Source: Dickeya undicola (GTDB lineage Bacteria > Pseudomonadota > Gammaproteobacteria > Enterobacterales > Enterobacteriaceae). From it: 64,000 bases of DNA. The notes under the pieces are model-generated. The model searched no databases. It worked only from the letters and a program-made list of their open reading frames with translations, and had not been told where the DNA came from. Every line of letters starts with the position of its first letter. The stretch's first letter is position 1. The DNA is taken from the NCBI RefSeq assembly GCF_000784735.1, contig NZ_JSYG01000020.1, positions 1 to 64,000 on the forward strand, written 5' to 3'. Made by a program: the position numbers and the translations under genes. Shown here in pieces: positions 45,007-54,757 of the stretch.

Positions 45007-46071
45007 TTAAAGGGTTAAACCTAAGCGTTCGCCGGTATAGGAGCCATCCTTAACGCTGCGCCACCAGTCCTCGTTCGCCAGATACCACTCCACGGTTTTA
45101 CGGATGCCGGACTCGAAGGTTTCCTGCGGTTTCCAGCCCAGTTCGCGGTAGATTTTCGACGCATCGATCGCATAGCGCAGATCGTGCCCCGGCCGATCGG
45201 TCACATGGGTGATCAGCTCGTCGTAGTGGCGGATGCCTGCCGGCTTCTCCGGCCGCAGTTCATCCAGCAGGGCGCAGATGGTTTTCACCACCTCAATGTT
45301 TTTCCGTTCGTTATGACCACCGATGTTGTACGTTTCTCCCACCTCGCCGGTAGTCATGACGGTGTAGAGCGCGCGGGCATGATCTTCGACGTATAGCCAG
45401 TCGCGGATCTGGTTGCCCTTGCCGTACACCGGCAACGGTTTTCCTTCCAGCGCGTTGAGAATGATCAGCGGAATCAGTTTTTCCGGGAAATGGTACGGGC
45501 CGTAGTTGTTGGAGCAGTTGGTCACCAACGTGGGCAGGCCGTAAGTCCGCAGCCAGGCGCGTACCAGATGATCGCTGGCGGCCTTGGAAGCGGAGTACGG
45601 GCTACTCGGCGCGTAAGGCGTGGTTTCCGTAAACAGATCGTCAGTGCCGTGCAGGTCGCCGTACACTTCATCCGTGGAAATATGGTGGAAACGGAAAGCC
45701 GCCCTGCTCGCCTCCGGCAATGCCGACCAGTAATGCCGCGTCGCCTCCAGCAGGGTGTAAGTCCCGGTAATATTGGTTTCAATAAAAGCGGAAGGACCGT
45801 CGATAGAACGATCAACATGGCTTTCCGCCGCCAGATGCATGACCGCATCCGGCTGAAAGGTCGCAAACACCCGATCCAGCCCAGCCCGGTCGCAGATGTT
45901 GACTTTCTCAAACAAAAAACGGGGATCGGATGCCACTTCTTTCAACGACGCCAGATTACCGGCATAAGTCAGGCAATCCACCACCATTACCCGGTCCTGA
46001 GTGTGCTGAATGATATGACGCACCACGGCTGAACCAATAAACCCAGCCCCACCCGTTACAAGAATATTCAT
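45007..46071 (-). CDS. rfbB: dTDP-glucose 4,6-dehydratase
   Basis: A 354-residue extended SDR. NAD loop [15 protein letters not shown]; catalytic region [20 protein letters not shown] with the Asp-Glu pair typical of the dehydratases, and Tyr-x3-Lys in [26 protein letters not shown] and [12 protein letters not shown] are further RmlB signatures. It makes dTDP-4-keto-6-deoxyglucose and opens the rhamnose block, 24 bases after the wcaJ-type gene. Confidence 0.98.
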   Translation of the reverse strand: MNILVTGGAGFIGSAVVRHIIQHTQDRVMVVDCLTYAGNLASLKEVASDPRFLFEKVNICDRAGLDRVFATFQPDAVMHLAAESHVDRSIDGPSAFIETNITGTYTLLEATRHYWSALPEASRAAFRFHHISTDEVYGDLHGTDDLFTETTPYAPSSPYSASKAASDHLVRAWLRTYGLPTLVTNCSNNYGPYHFPEKLIPLIILNALEGKPLPVYGKGNQIRDWLYVEDHARALYTVMTTGEVGETYNIGGHNERKNIEVVKTICALLDELRPEKPAGIRHYDELITHVTDRPGHDLRYAIDASKIYRELGWKPQETFESGIRKTVEWYLANEDWWRSVKDGSYTGERLGLTL

Positions 46072-46095
46072 GAATAGTGACCTTTCAGAAATGTG

Positions 46096-47502
46096 TTAAT
46101 ACGCGGATTTACTCACAAATCCTTTGAAGATTGTCAGAAATATAATCTTGATATCCAGCCAGACACTCCAGTTTTCGATATAGAAAAGATCGTATTCCAC
46201 CCGTTTTTCCATCTTTTCCAGAGTATCGGTTTCACCACGCCAGCCATTAATTTGCGCCCAGCCGGTAATCCCTGGCTTCATTTTGTGCCGCAGCATGTAC
46301 CCTTTGATCAGCTTGCGGTACTGTTCGTTGTGCGCCACCGCGTGCGGACGCGGCCCGACGATCGACATTTCACCGCGAATGACATTGATGAACTGCGGCA
46401 GTTCGTCCAGCGATGTGCGACGCAGAAACGCGCCCACCGGTGTCACACGCTTATCATCTTTACTGGCCTGAATCACGGTATCGCCGTTTTCCATTACCGT
46501 CATACTGCGGAATTTCCACACTTCTATCGCCTTGCCATCCATGCCGTAACGTCTCTGCCGGAAAATCACCGGCCCCTTGGAGGTCAATTTGACCAGCAAC
46601 GCAATACCCAATAACAGCGGGGAAATCAGCACAGTAATAATCGACGCGGTCACAATGTCTTCCAGGCGTTTGAGCAGACGATTCACACCACTCATCGGCG
46701 AATCGTACAGCGACACCACCGGAATACCGTTAATGATATCGCTGCGCGACTGCAACACGTTAAACGCCAGAATGTCAGGCACCAGCATCACCGTACAAGT
46801 GGTATCCGTCAGTGCCGACATCAGGTGGTTGATCAATTCCGCCTCCTGCAGTGAGAACGAGACATAAATCTTGTCCAGATCCCCTTTGCGGGCCAGCCGA
46901 ATCAGCTCATCCACATCCCCCAGACAGCGCACACCATTACGTTCATAGCTGTACTGGAACTGGCTGTTTTCGGAAAAATAACCAATGATGTTCAGCCCCA
47001 TCCAGGGTGCCTGCTTGATACTCTCAGCCAAATAAGCACCGGAGGGTTGCGCACCGATAAACGCCACGTTGACCTTGTTGTAACCTTTTTTTCGCAGATA
47101 TTGCACCACCACCCGAATCAGGGTACGTGATATCAAAAATCCTGCTACGGTAAATAAAAACCAGACCGCATGAAAATGATAACCGATATATTGGTTCGGC
47201 ACCAAAGATAAAATACCGGCACCGAAAGTGACGCTAATTCCCCAGTTAATAATCAGGGTTCGAATCTCAGTATAAATACCGACACCACGCCACGAACGAT
47301 AAAAATTGGTAAAACCCGCCAATAACTGAAAGACGGAAAAGCTGATCAAGGCGATTAAATATGCCGCCGTCGATATCTCTTTGTTTGTCACCAGACATGC
47401 TAACAGCACGCTGATAAAGATTACAGTCATATCAGAGAAACGCTGTAATACTGAAACCAGCGAGGGAATAGCATAAATTACACTCTCTTTTTTCCTGACC
47501 AT
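46096..47502 (-). CDS. wcaJ: Undecaprenyl-phosphate glucose-phosphate transferase (WcaJ type)
   Basis: A 468-residue polyprenyl-phosphate hexose-1-phosphate transferase. The N-terminal half has four hydrophobic segments (MTVIFISVLLACLVT, AYLIALISFSVFQLLAGF and others). A soluble CoA-binding-like region follows (VNVAFIGAQPSGAYLAESI). The C-terminal catalytic domain contains the membrane-entering segment TASIITVLISPLLLGIALLV, KGPVIFRQRRYGMDGK, EVWKFRSMTV, TSLDELPQFINVIRGEMSIV and GPRPHAVAHN. It starts the repeat unit on undecaprenyl phosphate, probably with glucose 1-phosphate as WcaJ does; galactose cannot be excluded. It lies between a GT2 gene and rfbB. Confidence 0.94.
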   Translation of the reverse strand: MVRKKESVIYAIPSLVSVLQRFSDMTVIFISVLLACLVTNKEISTAAYLIALISFSVFQLLAGFTNFYRSWRGVGIYTEIRTLIINWGISVTFGAGILSLVPNQYIGYHFHAVWFLFTVAGFLISRTLIRVVVQYLRKKGYNKVNVAFIGAQPSGAYLAESIKQAPWMGLNIIGYFSENSQFQYSYERNGVRCLGDVDELIRLARKGDLDKIYVSFSLQEAELINHLMSALTDTTCTVMLVPDILAFNVLQSRSDIINGIPVVSLYDSPMSGVNRLLKRLEDIVTASIITVLISPLLLGIALLVKLTSKGPVIFRQRRYGMDGKAIEVWKFRSMTVMENGDTVIQASKDDKRVTPVGAFLRRTSLDELPQFINVIRGEMSIVGPRPHAVAHNEQYRKLIKGYMLRHKMKPGITGWAQINGWRGETDTLEKMEKRVEYDLFYIENWSVWLDIKIIFLTIFKGFVSKSAY

Positions 47503-47527
47503 AGTCGTTCACCTGTACGAGTAGAAG

Positions 47528-48445
47528 TTATTGCCAGAATCTTTTATGCATACTCAGTTTCCTGATTAAGCCATGAGGTATTTTCTGATAATGCTGCCCC
47601 AATTTATATCCTGCAATTTTCAGGGCATTGTGCACACACGCACGAGGGATCCACAGATAGTTATTTTCTTTCATGAGATAACGGAGCTCGGAAAAAATAA
47701 ATCGCTTCCCTTCGCCACCGGCACCGCCGAATTCCTCCCTAATCCATTTTTCGTCACAGTGAAATACACCGATATCAAAATAACGCCTGAACTCCTCCAC
47801 TGGCGTATAGTTGTGTGAATGCTTAACCGCCGCATCCGCCACATACGCCACCCGGTATCCAGCCAGTACCGCCTGAGCCGCCAGATACATATCCTCGCTA
47901 AGAATCGTGTTGGACGGAAACCCGCCCAGTTCATGAAAGGTTTTCGCCCGATAAGCCGCAAACGAGTTGGAGGTAAACACCGTCTTGATGCCATAGTGCG
48001 ACTTGTCCATCAGCCCCAGTACATGACTGCGGGTGCTGTAGTTGAAACAGCGGGCATGGCAGGCCAGCGGGTTAGCGTCGTCATGCGGCAACTGGCGGCC
48101 GTAAGCCACCGCCACCTGCTCATCCTCAAACGCAGACAGCAACTCACAAATAAAACGGTGTTGAGGAATCGCGTCCTGGGTCAGGAACACCACCACGTCG
48201 CCGTCACTCATTGTCACACCGAGATTACGTGTACCGCCGTGGTTGAATTCAGCAGAAGTAATGGTGTGACACCGGAAACCGTAACGAGCGGCCACCTCGC
48301 GCGAGTTGTCGCGTGACGACGAATCAATCACCAAGACCTGCTGCGGCGGCAATTGTTCGGCAATCAGGCAGGCATGTAGTGATGCAGCGCATTGCTCCCA
48401 GATTTCACCACCGTTATAAACTGGAACCACAAAATTGACTTTCAT
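47528..48445 (-). CDS. Family 2 glycosyltransferase, rhamnosyltransferase type
   Basis: A 305-residue GT2 enzyme beginning KVNFVVPVYNGGEIWEQC. It carries VLVIDSSSRDNS (first Asp motif), the segment FNHGGTRNLG that is typical of bacterial rhamnosyltransferases, VVFLTQDAIPQ (the metal-binding position, QD rather than DxD), and SNSFAAYRAKTFHELGGF. The C-terminus is basic and hydrophobic. Given the rfb genes downstream it probably transfers L-rhamnose. The gene follows a GT4 gene by 51 bases and precedes wcaJ by 25. Confidence 0.88.
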   Translation of the reverse strand: MKVNFVVPVYNGGEIWEQCAASLHACLIAEQLPPQQVLVIDSSSRDNSREVAARYGFRCHTITSAEFNHGGTRNLGVTMSDGDVVVFLTQDAIPQHRFICELLSAFEDEQVAVAYGRQLPHDDANPLACHARCFNYSTRSHVLGLMDKSHYGIKTVFTSNSFAAYRAKTFHELGGFPSNTILSEDMYLAAQAVLAGYRVAYVADAAVKHSHNYTPVEEFRRYFDIGVFHCDEKWIREEFGGAGGEGKRFIFSELRYLMKENNYLWIPRACVHNALKIAGYKLGQHYQKIPHGLIRKLSMHKRFWQ

Positions 48446-48496
48446 ATCTCGATTCTCTTGCTCATCTGAAAAGTGAAAAAACGGTCGTCGATTTCG

Positions 48497-49540
48497 CTAC
48501 GCAACGCGTTGGCTTCCGTGTTCCAGGACGCGTAGCGTTTCAGATGCGCACTGCTTCCATGTCAATGACTGGGCGAACGCCTCGCCTTTCTTCTGCATAT
48601 CCGCCGGGCCTTGACCGGTCACCAATTGGTGAATCCCCTCAGCAATCGACGACACGGACAATGGGTCAACCAGAATCGCCCGCTGTTCACACAGTTCCTT
48701 CAGTGATGTGGTGTTGCTGGTCAGCACCGGCAGTCCATAGCACATCGCTTCCAGCGGCGGCAGACCAAATCCTTCGTACATTGAGGGGTAGCAGAAGCCG
48801 CGTGCATGTTGGTACAGGCTCACCAGTGCGTCATCGCTAACGTGGCCGGTAAAAATCACCGCGTCGTTGTCAGTCAACGCGTCGGCACCGTCATCCCCGA
48901 ACACCCGCGACACTCCTTTCTTACCCACAATGACCAGCCGAATGTCGGAGCCGCTCTCCTGTTTAAAGCGAAGAAATGCCTTGATTAGCCTGGGAATATT
49001 CTTCCGTGGTTCCAGCGACCCCACCGATAGGAGGTAATCGCCCTCCACCACTGGTGCGCCCTTTTCTGCCGCGCGCCCACCCGCGCCCGGTTGCAGCACG
49101 TCCACCCCGTTGTAAATCACCGAGACTTTGCTCTCCGGCACGCGCAAATGGTGCATAATGCGTTCCTTGGAAAACTCGGAGATGGTGATGATGTGCTCTA
49201 CTTTTTTCGCCAGCCGTGGTTGCATGAATTGATACCAGGCAACAAATTTTTTATTCAGCCATTCCGGATGATCAAAAGGCACGGTGTCGTGAATAGTGAC
49301 AATTTGTTTTTTAATCAGCAGCGGCCCTGTATTACTGGGTGACCACAATATATCTTTCGACGTTACTTTTCGTGGTAGCGACAATTGCTCCCACATATGC
49401 CCCTTCATGCCATAAATAATATTATCCGGGTGTATTAATTCCACCCTAACGCCAGCCGTAGAAATATATTCAATAATCTTCTTGGTATAGCGTTGCACGC
49501 CAGTAGTATGCCCCAGCAGATTACGTGTATTCACATACAT
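48497..49540 (-). CDS. Family 4 glycosyltransferase (mannosyltransferase-like)
   Basis: A GT-B fold enzyme of 347 residues if started at ATG 49540, which has AAGGGG nine bases upstream; ATG 49549 (three residues more) is also possible. It begins YVNTRNLLGHTTGVQRYTKK, the pattern of WbaZ/WbdA-like mannosyltransferases. The linker DYLLSVGSLEPRKNIPRLI marks the start of the nucleotide-binding half, and the donor site is YEGFGLPPLEAMCYGLPVL with the E-x7-E motif. GDP-mannose from ManC/ManB is the likely donor. Linkage is unknown. Confidence 0.88.
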   Translation of the reverse strand: MYVNTRNLLGHTTGVQRYTKKIIEYISTAGVRVELIHPDNIIYGMKGHMWEQLSLPRKVTSKDILWSPSNTGPLLIKKQIVTIHDTVPFDHPEWLNKKFVAWYQFMQPRLAKKVEHIITISEFSKERIMHHLRVPESKVSVIYNGVDVLQPGAGGRAAEKGAPVVEGDYLLSVGSLEPRKNIPRLIKAFLRFKQESGSDIRLVIVGKKGVSRVFGDDGADALTDNDAVIFTGHVSDDALVSLYQHARGFCYPSMYEGFGLPPLEAMCYGLPVLTSNTTSLKELCEQRAILVDPLSVSSIAEGIHQLVTGQGPADMQKKGEAFAQSLTWKQCASETLRVLEHGSQRVA

Positions 49541-49650
49541 GAATGACATCCCCTTCCGGTTACACCGAACGGTGTAACCGTTTAAATAAAAGACAGTGAT
49601 TGTTTTCGGATTCCATCTTCCAAAAAGCAGCCAATCGTAAAACGTATGCT

Positions 49651-50865
49651 TTACTTTCTTATTCCATTAGATTCCGCAGGTAATAAATCTCGCCGTCGAG
49701 TTTCAGGTATAAGCATTTTCACATAGACCTTTTCAAATTCCCCGGCGATAGCATCAGGTGTAAATGCATATAATGTTTCAGGACCAAGTGGCTTAATAGG
49801 TTTATTGATAACCTCTTCAAGCGAGCACTCTTCCATAAAATAGATATTCGGTAATAGAGACGATAATTCGCTGACCGCCCCCATTCGATTCGTCAGTACC
49901 ACCTTTCCATAAAAGATGCTTTCCACTACTACTCGGCCAAATGGCTCATGCCATTTCACCGGCAAGACCACGACATCTACCTGCTGCATGAACGTTTCCA
50001 GGCTGACAAAACCCAGCAGCGTCACACCGCTGTCCCGCGCCACCTCCACCAGTGGATTATCCTGCGTGATACGCCCTGCGGCATAAAAAGCATACCCAGG
50101 GCGATCACGGTAATGCCGGGCCAGTACGCAGAAATCATCAAATCCTTTTTCCTCTGCCAGCTTGCCGATAAAACCGATGCGCTTGACGGCGTTATCGCCC
50201 TCACCTCGTGTTGCAGGCTCTGCGGGTATATGGCTGGCCTCCAGCACGATGTCATAAATAAACCCCTGATAGACCCTGGGGAAAAAACCCGCGTTACGAT
50301 GCAGCTCGAAAATAAACCGGCTAATACCGACATAGCCGTCCACCAAATGGCTGTACCGCCGTTTCAACCAGGACATCAGGCAGATACCCACCGATGCCGG
50401 GTCCTGATTCTTTCCCCTACGAAACAGGGTCACATTATGATGAAACAGATAGTAATCCCGGCTGGTATGCAGGATTTTCACCCCGCAGGCTTTCGCCGCT
50501 GACCAGACCGACACGGAAAATCCGGCAATGTTGTTGGTGTGCACCAGGTCCGGTGAGAAGTCCTGGATAACGTCCATCGCAACGCGCCGCATATCCACGT
50601 TGTAATAATCTTTCAGGTGCCAGCGTATTTTCTGGAAGAAAGATTTCTTTTTGCCATCAAACGGCCAGTAATGGTTAGCCAGCGGCACATAGCACACGGC
50701 AACGCCATTAATAACTGTTTCACGACGCTGCTTTTCCGGCGTCAGGCACAGTATCTGTACCTGATGCTGTCGTCGCACCAGTGCTTCCGCCATCAACTGC
50801 ACAGACACCTCGGCCCCACCCACTTTGTACGGATGGTACAGGGTGTTGATAATCAGAATTCGCAT
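49651..50865 (-). CDS. Family 4 glycosyltransferase, paralogue A
   Basis: A 404-residue GT-B enzyme. It starts RILIINTLYHPYKVGGAEVS, the acceptor-side loop of GT4 enzymes, then VHTNNIAGFSVSVWSAAKAC and LHTSRDYYLFHHN. The nucleotide-binding half has IGFIGKLAEEKGFDDF and the donor motif HEPFGRVVVESIFYGKVVL. It is strikingly similar over its whole length to the next gene upstream (51147-52298), including exact shared stretches such as RWHLKDYYN and VVVLPVKWHEPFGRVVVESI, so the two are tandem duplicates. They may add the same sugar in consecutive positions or have diverged in acceptor choice. The donor is unknown. Confidence 0.87.
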   Translation of the reverse strand: MRILIINTLYHPYKVGGAEVSVQLMAEALVRRQHQVQILCLTPEKQRRETVINGVAVCYVPLANHYWPFDGKKKSFFQKIRWHLKDYYNVDMRRVAMDVIQDFSPDLVHTNNIAGFSVSVWSAAKACGVKILHTSRDYYLFHHNVTLFRRGKNQDPASVGICLMSWLKRRYSHLVDGYVGISRFIFELHRNAGFFPRVYQGFIYDIVLEASHIPAEPATRGEGDNAVKRIGFIGKLAEEKGFDDFCVLARHYRDRPGYAFYAAGRITQDNPLVEVARDSGVTLLGFVSLETFMQQVDVVVLPVKWHEPFGRVVVESIFYGKVVLTNRMGAVSELSSLLPNIYFMEECSLEEVINKPIKPLGPETLYAFTPDAIAGEFEKVYVKMLIPETRRRDLLPAESNGIRK

Positions 50866-51146
50866 AGAGAGTTGTCCCCGGCAAATACGGAGTGCCTTAT
50901 CCAGGCACCAGACGGCGTAGCCGCCCTGTTCCGCATCAAGAAAATAGTCTATAAATCAAAACTATAGTCGTACTAACCCAGAGCATATAAAGCAATGTGT
51001 TAAGGACAACATCCTTGATAGCGGCACCGCGATGACCAGTGCAACTTTATGCGTTTCCCTGTTATCCCCCATCGATAAGGACGACATCTCGTCTCATCGA
51101 CAGGTCTGCATCAATCAACCCTGTTTGACATCAACCCGATTTGACA
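50866..51146. other. Intergenic stretch between paralogous glycosyltransferase genes
   Basis: About 280 bases, unusually long for this operon, with no credible open frame. It contains a short direct repeat, TTTGACATCA, at 51124-51146. It may be a remnant of the duplication that made the two GT4 genes. Confidence 0.35.
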
Positions 51147-52298
51147 TCAGGCGCTGAGCGCATGGTTGTAGGCCTGCTCATACTCCTGTGCGACTCGGTC
51201 TGGGGTAAAATGCGCCAGCATTTCGGGGCAAAGCGGCTCGGCGTGTTTTTCCACCTCCGCATCCACCGACGTCTCTTCCATGAAATAGATGTTCGGCAAT
51301 AACGCGGCCAGTTCACCAACGCCGCCCATGCGGTTAGTCAGCACCACTTTTCCATGGAAGATGCTTTCGACAACTACCCGGCCGAACGGCTCATGCCATT
51401 TCACAGGCAGCACCACGACGTCCACCTGCCGCATAAAGTCTTCCAGACTGACAAACCCCAGCAGAATCACACCACTCTGGCGCGCTTCCTCCACCAGCGG
51501 GTTATCCTGCGTGATGCGACCCGCGGCATAAAAAACATAACCGGATCGATTGCGGTAGTGCCGGGCCAGGGCACAAAAGTCATCAAACCCCTTCTCTGGC
51601 GAAAACTTGCCGATAAAGCCAATCCGCCTGACATTTTCTTCGACCGGTTCATTCGCCCCAGTGTCATCCACCGCGGGCACCGTGTTGTAAATAAAGGCAT
51701 GTTGCGCATTAGGGAAAAACCCGGCCTCCCGGTGCATCTCGCAGATAAACTGACTGATGCCGACATAACCGTCCACCAGACGACTAAACCGTTTTTTCAC
51801 CGCCGACATCAGACGAATGCCTGTTGCATCGGGATTCTGATTCTGACCATCGGAGAACAGGGTCGCGTTGTGGTGAAACAGGTAGTAATCCCGGCTGGTA
51901 TGCAGAATTTTCACCCCACAGGCTTTCGCCGCCGACCAGACCGACACCGAGAACCCGGCAATGTTATTGGTGTGAACGATATCGGGCGAAAACGCCCTAA
52001 TTTCCTGCATCACCGCACTGCGCATGTCACGGTTGTAGTAGTCCTTCAGGTGCCAGCGTATCTTTTGCCCGGAAGAACGCTTCTGACCATCAAACGGCCA
52101 GTAGCTGTTCGCCAGCGGCAAATAACACACCGACACACCGTTAATAACTTGTTCGCTGCGATACGGATCAGGCGTCAGACACAGCACCTGTACCTGATGC
52201 CCGCGCTGTACCAGCGTTTCAGCCAAAAGCTGGACCGAGACTTCGGCCCCACCCACTTTATAAGGGTGATATAAGGTATTGATAATCATGATCTTCAT
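51147..52298 (-). CDS. Family 4 glycosyltransferase, paralogue B
   Basis: A 383-residue GT-B enzyme with ATG at 52298 (AAGGATAG upstream); a longer frame upstream is not credible because it lacks the family start. N-terminus KIMIINTLYHPYKVGGAEVS; donor half with IGFIGKFSPEKGFDDFCALA and HEPFGRVVVESIFHGKVVL. It is about 20 residues shorter at the C-terminus than paralogue A. It is the first glycosyltransferase gene after wza-wzb-wzc. The pair suggests amplification of one transferase for repeated residues in the polymer, for example successive rhamnoses; that is inference. Confidence 0.87.
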   Translation of the reverse strand: MKIMIINTLYHPYKVGGAEVSVQLLAETLVQRGHQVQVLCLTPDPYRSEQVINGVSVCYLPLANSYWPFDGQKRSSGQKIRWHLKDYYNRDMRSAVMQEIRAFSPDIVHTNNIAGFSVSVWSAAKACGVKILHTSRDYYLFHHNATLFSDGQNQNPDATGIRLMSAVKKRFSRLVDGYVGISQFICEMHREAGFFPNAQHAFIYNTVPAVDDTGANEPVEENVRRIGFIGKFSPEKGFDDFCALARHYRNRSGYVFYAAGRITQDNPLVEEARQSGVILLGFVSLEDFMRQVDVVVLPVKWHEPFGRVVVESIFHGKVVLTNRMGGVGELAALLPNIYFMEETSVDAEVEKHAEPLCPEMLAHFTPDRVAQEYEQAYNHALSA

Positions 52299-52569
52299 AT
52301 TATCTATCCTTGCTTTTAATTCTTTATGTTCAGGGACCCATTTCCGCTTGTGCGAAATGGACCGGCACGCCCTCCCCGAGGGCAGAGAAGCGGCTGGCGT
52401 GCACTCCGGCATAACACCAGCCCTCTCTACAGCTATTTCCACTGCCTTTACCGCGCTTCTCTTAGTCGCTATCGCGGGTCGATCACCATCATTAACCTTC
52501 TATTTTTCATACTCATCCTTGTAAATCCGGCCTTGTAAACATCCCGCTTCCTTTATGGATTAACAGAAG
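52299..52569. other. Intergenic stretch between wzc and the first glycosyltransferase
   Basis: About 270 bases without a supported gene. A small hairpin CCATTTCCGC-TTGT-GCGAAATGG (52338-52361) is visible. It might hold an internal promoter or attenuator, but no element is clear. Confidence 0.35.
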
Positions 52570-54741
52570 CTAGTTTTTATCCGCGCCGTAAGAGTACTGA
52601 TAGGAGTCATATCCATAGCTGTAGTAACTCAGCGCCCGGCGAATCACCGCATTCAGGATCACCCCTTTGATCGACGCGCCATTCTGTTCAAAGCGTCGGA
52701 TACTGATCTCCACCTCTTTCGGTGTGTTCATCTCAAACCGCGCTACCAGCAGCGATGTCCCAGCTTGTCGGCTGATGATCGCCGCGTCGGTCACCGCCAG
52801 AATCGGCGGCGTATCCAGCAGTACGATATCGAACTGACGGACGGCCCAATCGACAAACGCGGTAAAGTTGCTGTGCATCAACAGCTCCGACGGATTGGGT
52901 GGGATCTGACCGCGCGGGATAAAAAACAGATTCTCCACCGCGGTAGGGCGCAGCGCCTGCTGCGCGTCGATCTGCCCTGAGAGGATATCCGACAACCCTT
53001 TCTCAGGCGTCGCCCCCATCAGATGGTGGGCATACCCCTTACGCATATCGCAGTCGACGATCAGCACCCGCTGCCCAGCCTGGGCGATCACCGCGCCCAG
53101 GTTGGCGCTGACGAAAGACTTACCGATACCCGGACTGGCACCGGAGATCATCAGGACATTATTTTTCGCTTCCATCATCGCGAAATGCAGGCTGGTGCGC
53201 AGGCTGCGGATCGCTTCGATCGCCAGGTCAGCCGGGTTGCCCACCGCCAACAGGGAATCAGAACGGGTATTGCGTTTGCGGTTCTTGTTAGCGAACTCTC
53301 TATCCTTCTTCTGTTGCCATTCCGACAAAGGCACGCTGGCGTACACATTAATACCCAGCTCTTCCAGCTGTTCCGGGCTTTCGATACCGCGATGCAGCAG
53401 CGTTTTCAGTAATACGAACCCGACAGAAGCCACCCCGCCTAACATCGCAGCCAGCAGAATCACCAGCGTTTTCTTCGGTTTCACCGGTTTAAGCTGAACC
53501 ACCGCCGGGTCGATAATGCGCACATTACCGACGGTACTGGCTTTGTTGATGCTCAGTTCCTGCTGCTTATTCATCAACTGGACATACACTTCCTGCCCGA
53601 CATTGACATCCCGCGTCAGCCGCACAATTTCCTGTTGGGTTTTCGGCATACTACTGACACGCTTATTCAGGTTATCGCGCTCTTTTTCCAGCGTGGCGCG
53701 TTTCTCCAGCAACGACCGGTAGGCAGGATGCTCACGGGTATACAGCTTGGAGATCTCCGCTTCACGAAAGGTCAACTGGTTAAGCTGAGATTCGACATCC
53801 ACTATCGTGTCCAGCACCGATTTAGCTTCCAGTGACAGATCCACCGAATCTTTCTGTTGACGGTACTTATTCAGTTTGTCTTCCGCTGTCTCCAGTGAAG
53901 CACGCACCAGCGGCAGTTGTTCTTTGAGGAACACCAGACTTCTGGCCGCCTCTTCCGATTTGCGATCCACATTCTGTTGCAGGTAGTTATCGCTGATACT
54001 TGCCAGCGTTTTTCTCACCAGTGCCGGATCGCTGCCTTCCAACGTCAGTTGCAATACGCCGGTGTCTTTCCCTTTATCCGCCACCGACAGCTCGCTCAGA
54101 ATGTCGTTGATCGCGGTCAGCATGTTCTTTTTCCTGACGGTAAATACCGTACCCGGCGCGGCGTTGGTGTCGCTGATCAGCAGATTAAAACCGCCGTGAG
54201 ACTCCAGTTGCCCGATACTGCCGATGAACGAGGCGTCCTTACCAGCGGCAAAGCGGTATTTCCCCTCATCCTCAATCGTCACGGTCATCTTTTCATCCAG
54301 CCAACTGTCCGGCACCGACAACCGGGAGACAGAGATTCGCGCTGGCTCCTCATCTTTTAGCCGGGCGATACCTTTACCCACCAGCGGGAAATACTTCTGT
54401 TCAACCTCGGTATCCAACCCCAGATCCTGTACGGTCTTCCCCACTACCATGCGGGAGCGAAGCAGTTCGACTTCAGGTGCCGATTGCGGTTTGCTATCCG
54501 GCAAGACCTTGGAAATATCGTTCATTAGCGAATCGCTGACGTTCTGTTCCACTTGCACCATCGCATCCGCCTGATAAACCGGCGTCGCCAGCAGCGCATA
54601 CAAGATGCCCAGCATGGTAAAGATGGTGGTGATGCTGATAATCAGCCAGCGGTGATCCAGCACGGTTCCCAGCAAGCGTCCCAGGTCAATTTCATCCGCC
54701 TTGTCCGCTTCAGATGTTTTCACGCCAATTCTCTCTGACAT
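52570..54741 (-). CDS. wzc: Wzc tyrosine autokinase / polysaccharide co-polymerase
   Basis: A 723-residue inner-membrane protein. N-terminal membrane segment LIISITTIFTMLGILYALLA, a large periplasmic Wzz-like region with coiled coil (about 250-400), a second membrane segment TLVILLAAMLGGVASVGFVL, then a cytosolic BY-kinase. Walker A is ISGASPGIGKSFVSANLG, Walker A-prime VLIVDCDMRKG, Walker B FDIVLLDTPP. The C-terminus is a Tyr cluster (YYSYGYDSYQYSYG) that is autophosphorylated. Wzc controls polymer length and export through cycling with the Wzb phosphatase. It follows wzb by 16 bases. Confidence 0.97.
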   Translation of the reverse strand: MSERIGVKTSEADKADEIDLGRLLGTVLDHRWLIISITTIFTMLGILYALLATPVYQADAMVQVEQNVSDSLMNDISKVLPDSKPQSAPEVELLRSRMVVGKTVQDLGLDTEVEQKYFPLVGKGIARLKDEEPARISVSRLSVPDSWLDEKMTVTIEDEGKYRFAAGKDASFIGSIGQLESHGGFNLLISDTNAAPGTVFTVRKKNMLTAINDILSELSVADKGKDTGVLQLTLEGSDPALVRKTLASISDNYLQQNVDRKSEEAARSLVFLKEQLPLVRASLETAEDKLNKYRQQKDSVDLSLEAKSVLDTIVDVESQLNQLTFREAEISKLYTREHPAYRSLLEKRATLEKERDNLNKRVSSMPKTQQEIVRLTRDVNVGQEVYVQLMNKQQELSINKASTVGNVRIIDPAVVQLKPVKPKKTLVILLAAMLGGVASVGFVLLKTLLHRGIESPEQLEELGINVYASVPLSEWQQKKDREFANKNRKRNTRSDSLLAVGNPADLAIEAIRSLRTSLHFAMMEAKNNVLMISGASPGIGKSFVSANLGAVIAQAGQRVLIVDCDMRKGYAHHLMGATPEKGLSDILSGQIDAQQALRPTAVENLFFIPRGQIPPNPSELLMHSNFTAFVDWAVRQFDIVLLDTPPILAVTDAAIISRQAGTSLLVARFEMNTPKEVEISIRRFEQNGASIKGVILNAVIRRALSYYSYGYDSYQYSYGADKN

Positions 54742-54757
54742 CGTAATCCCTGACTGG

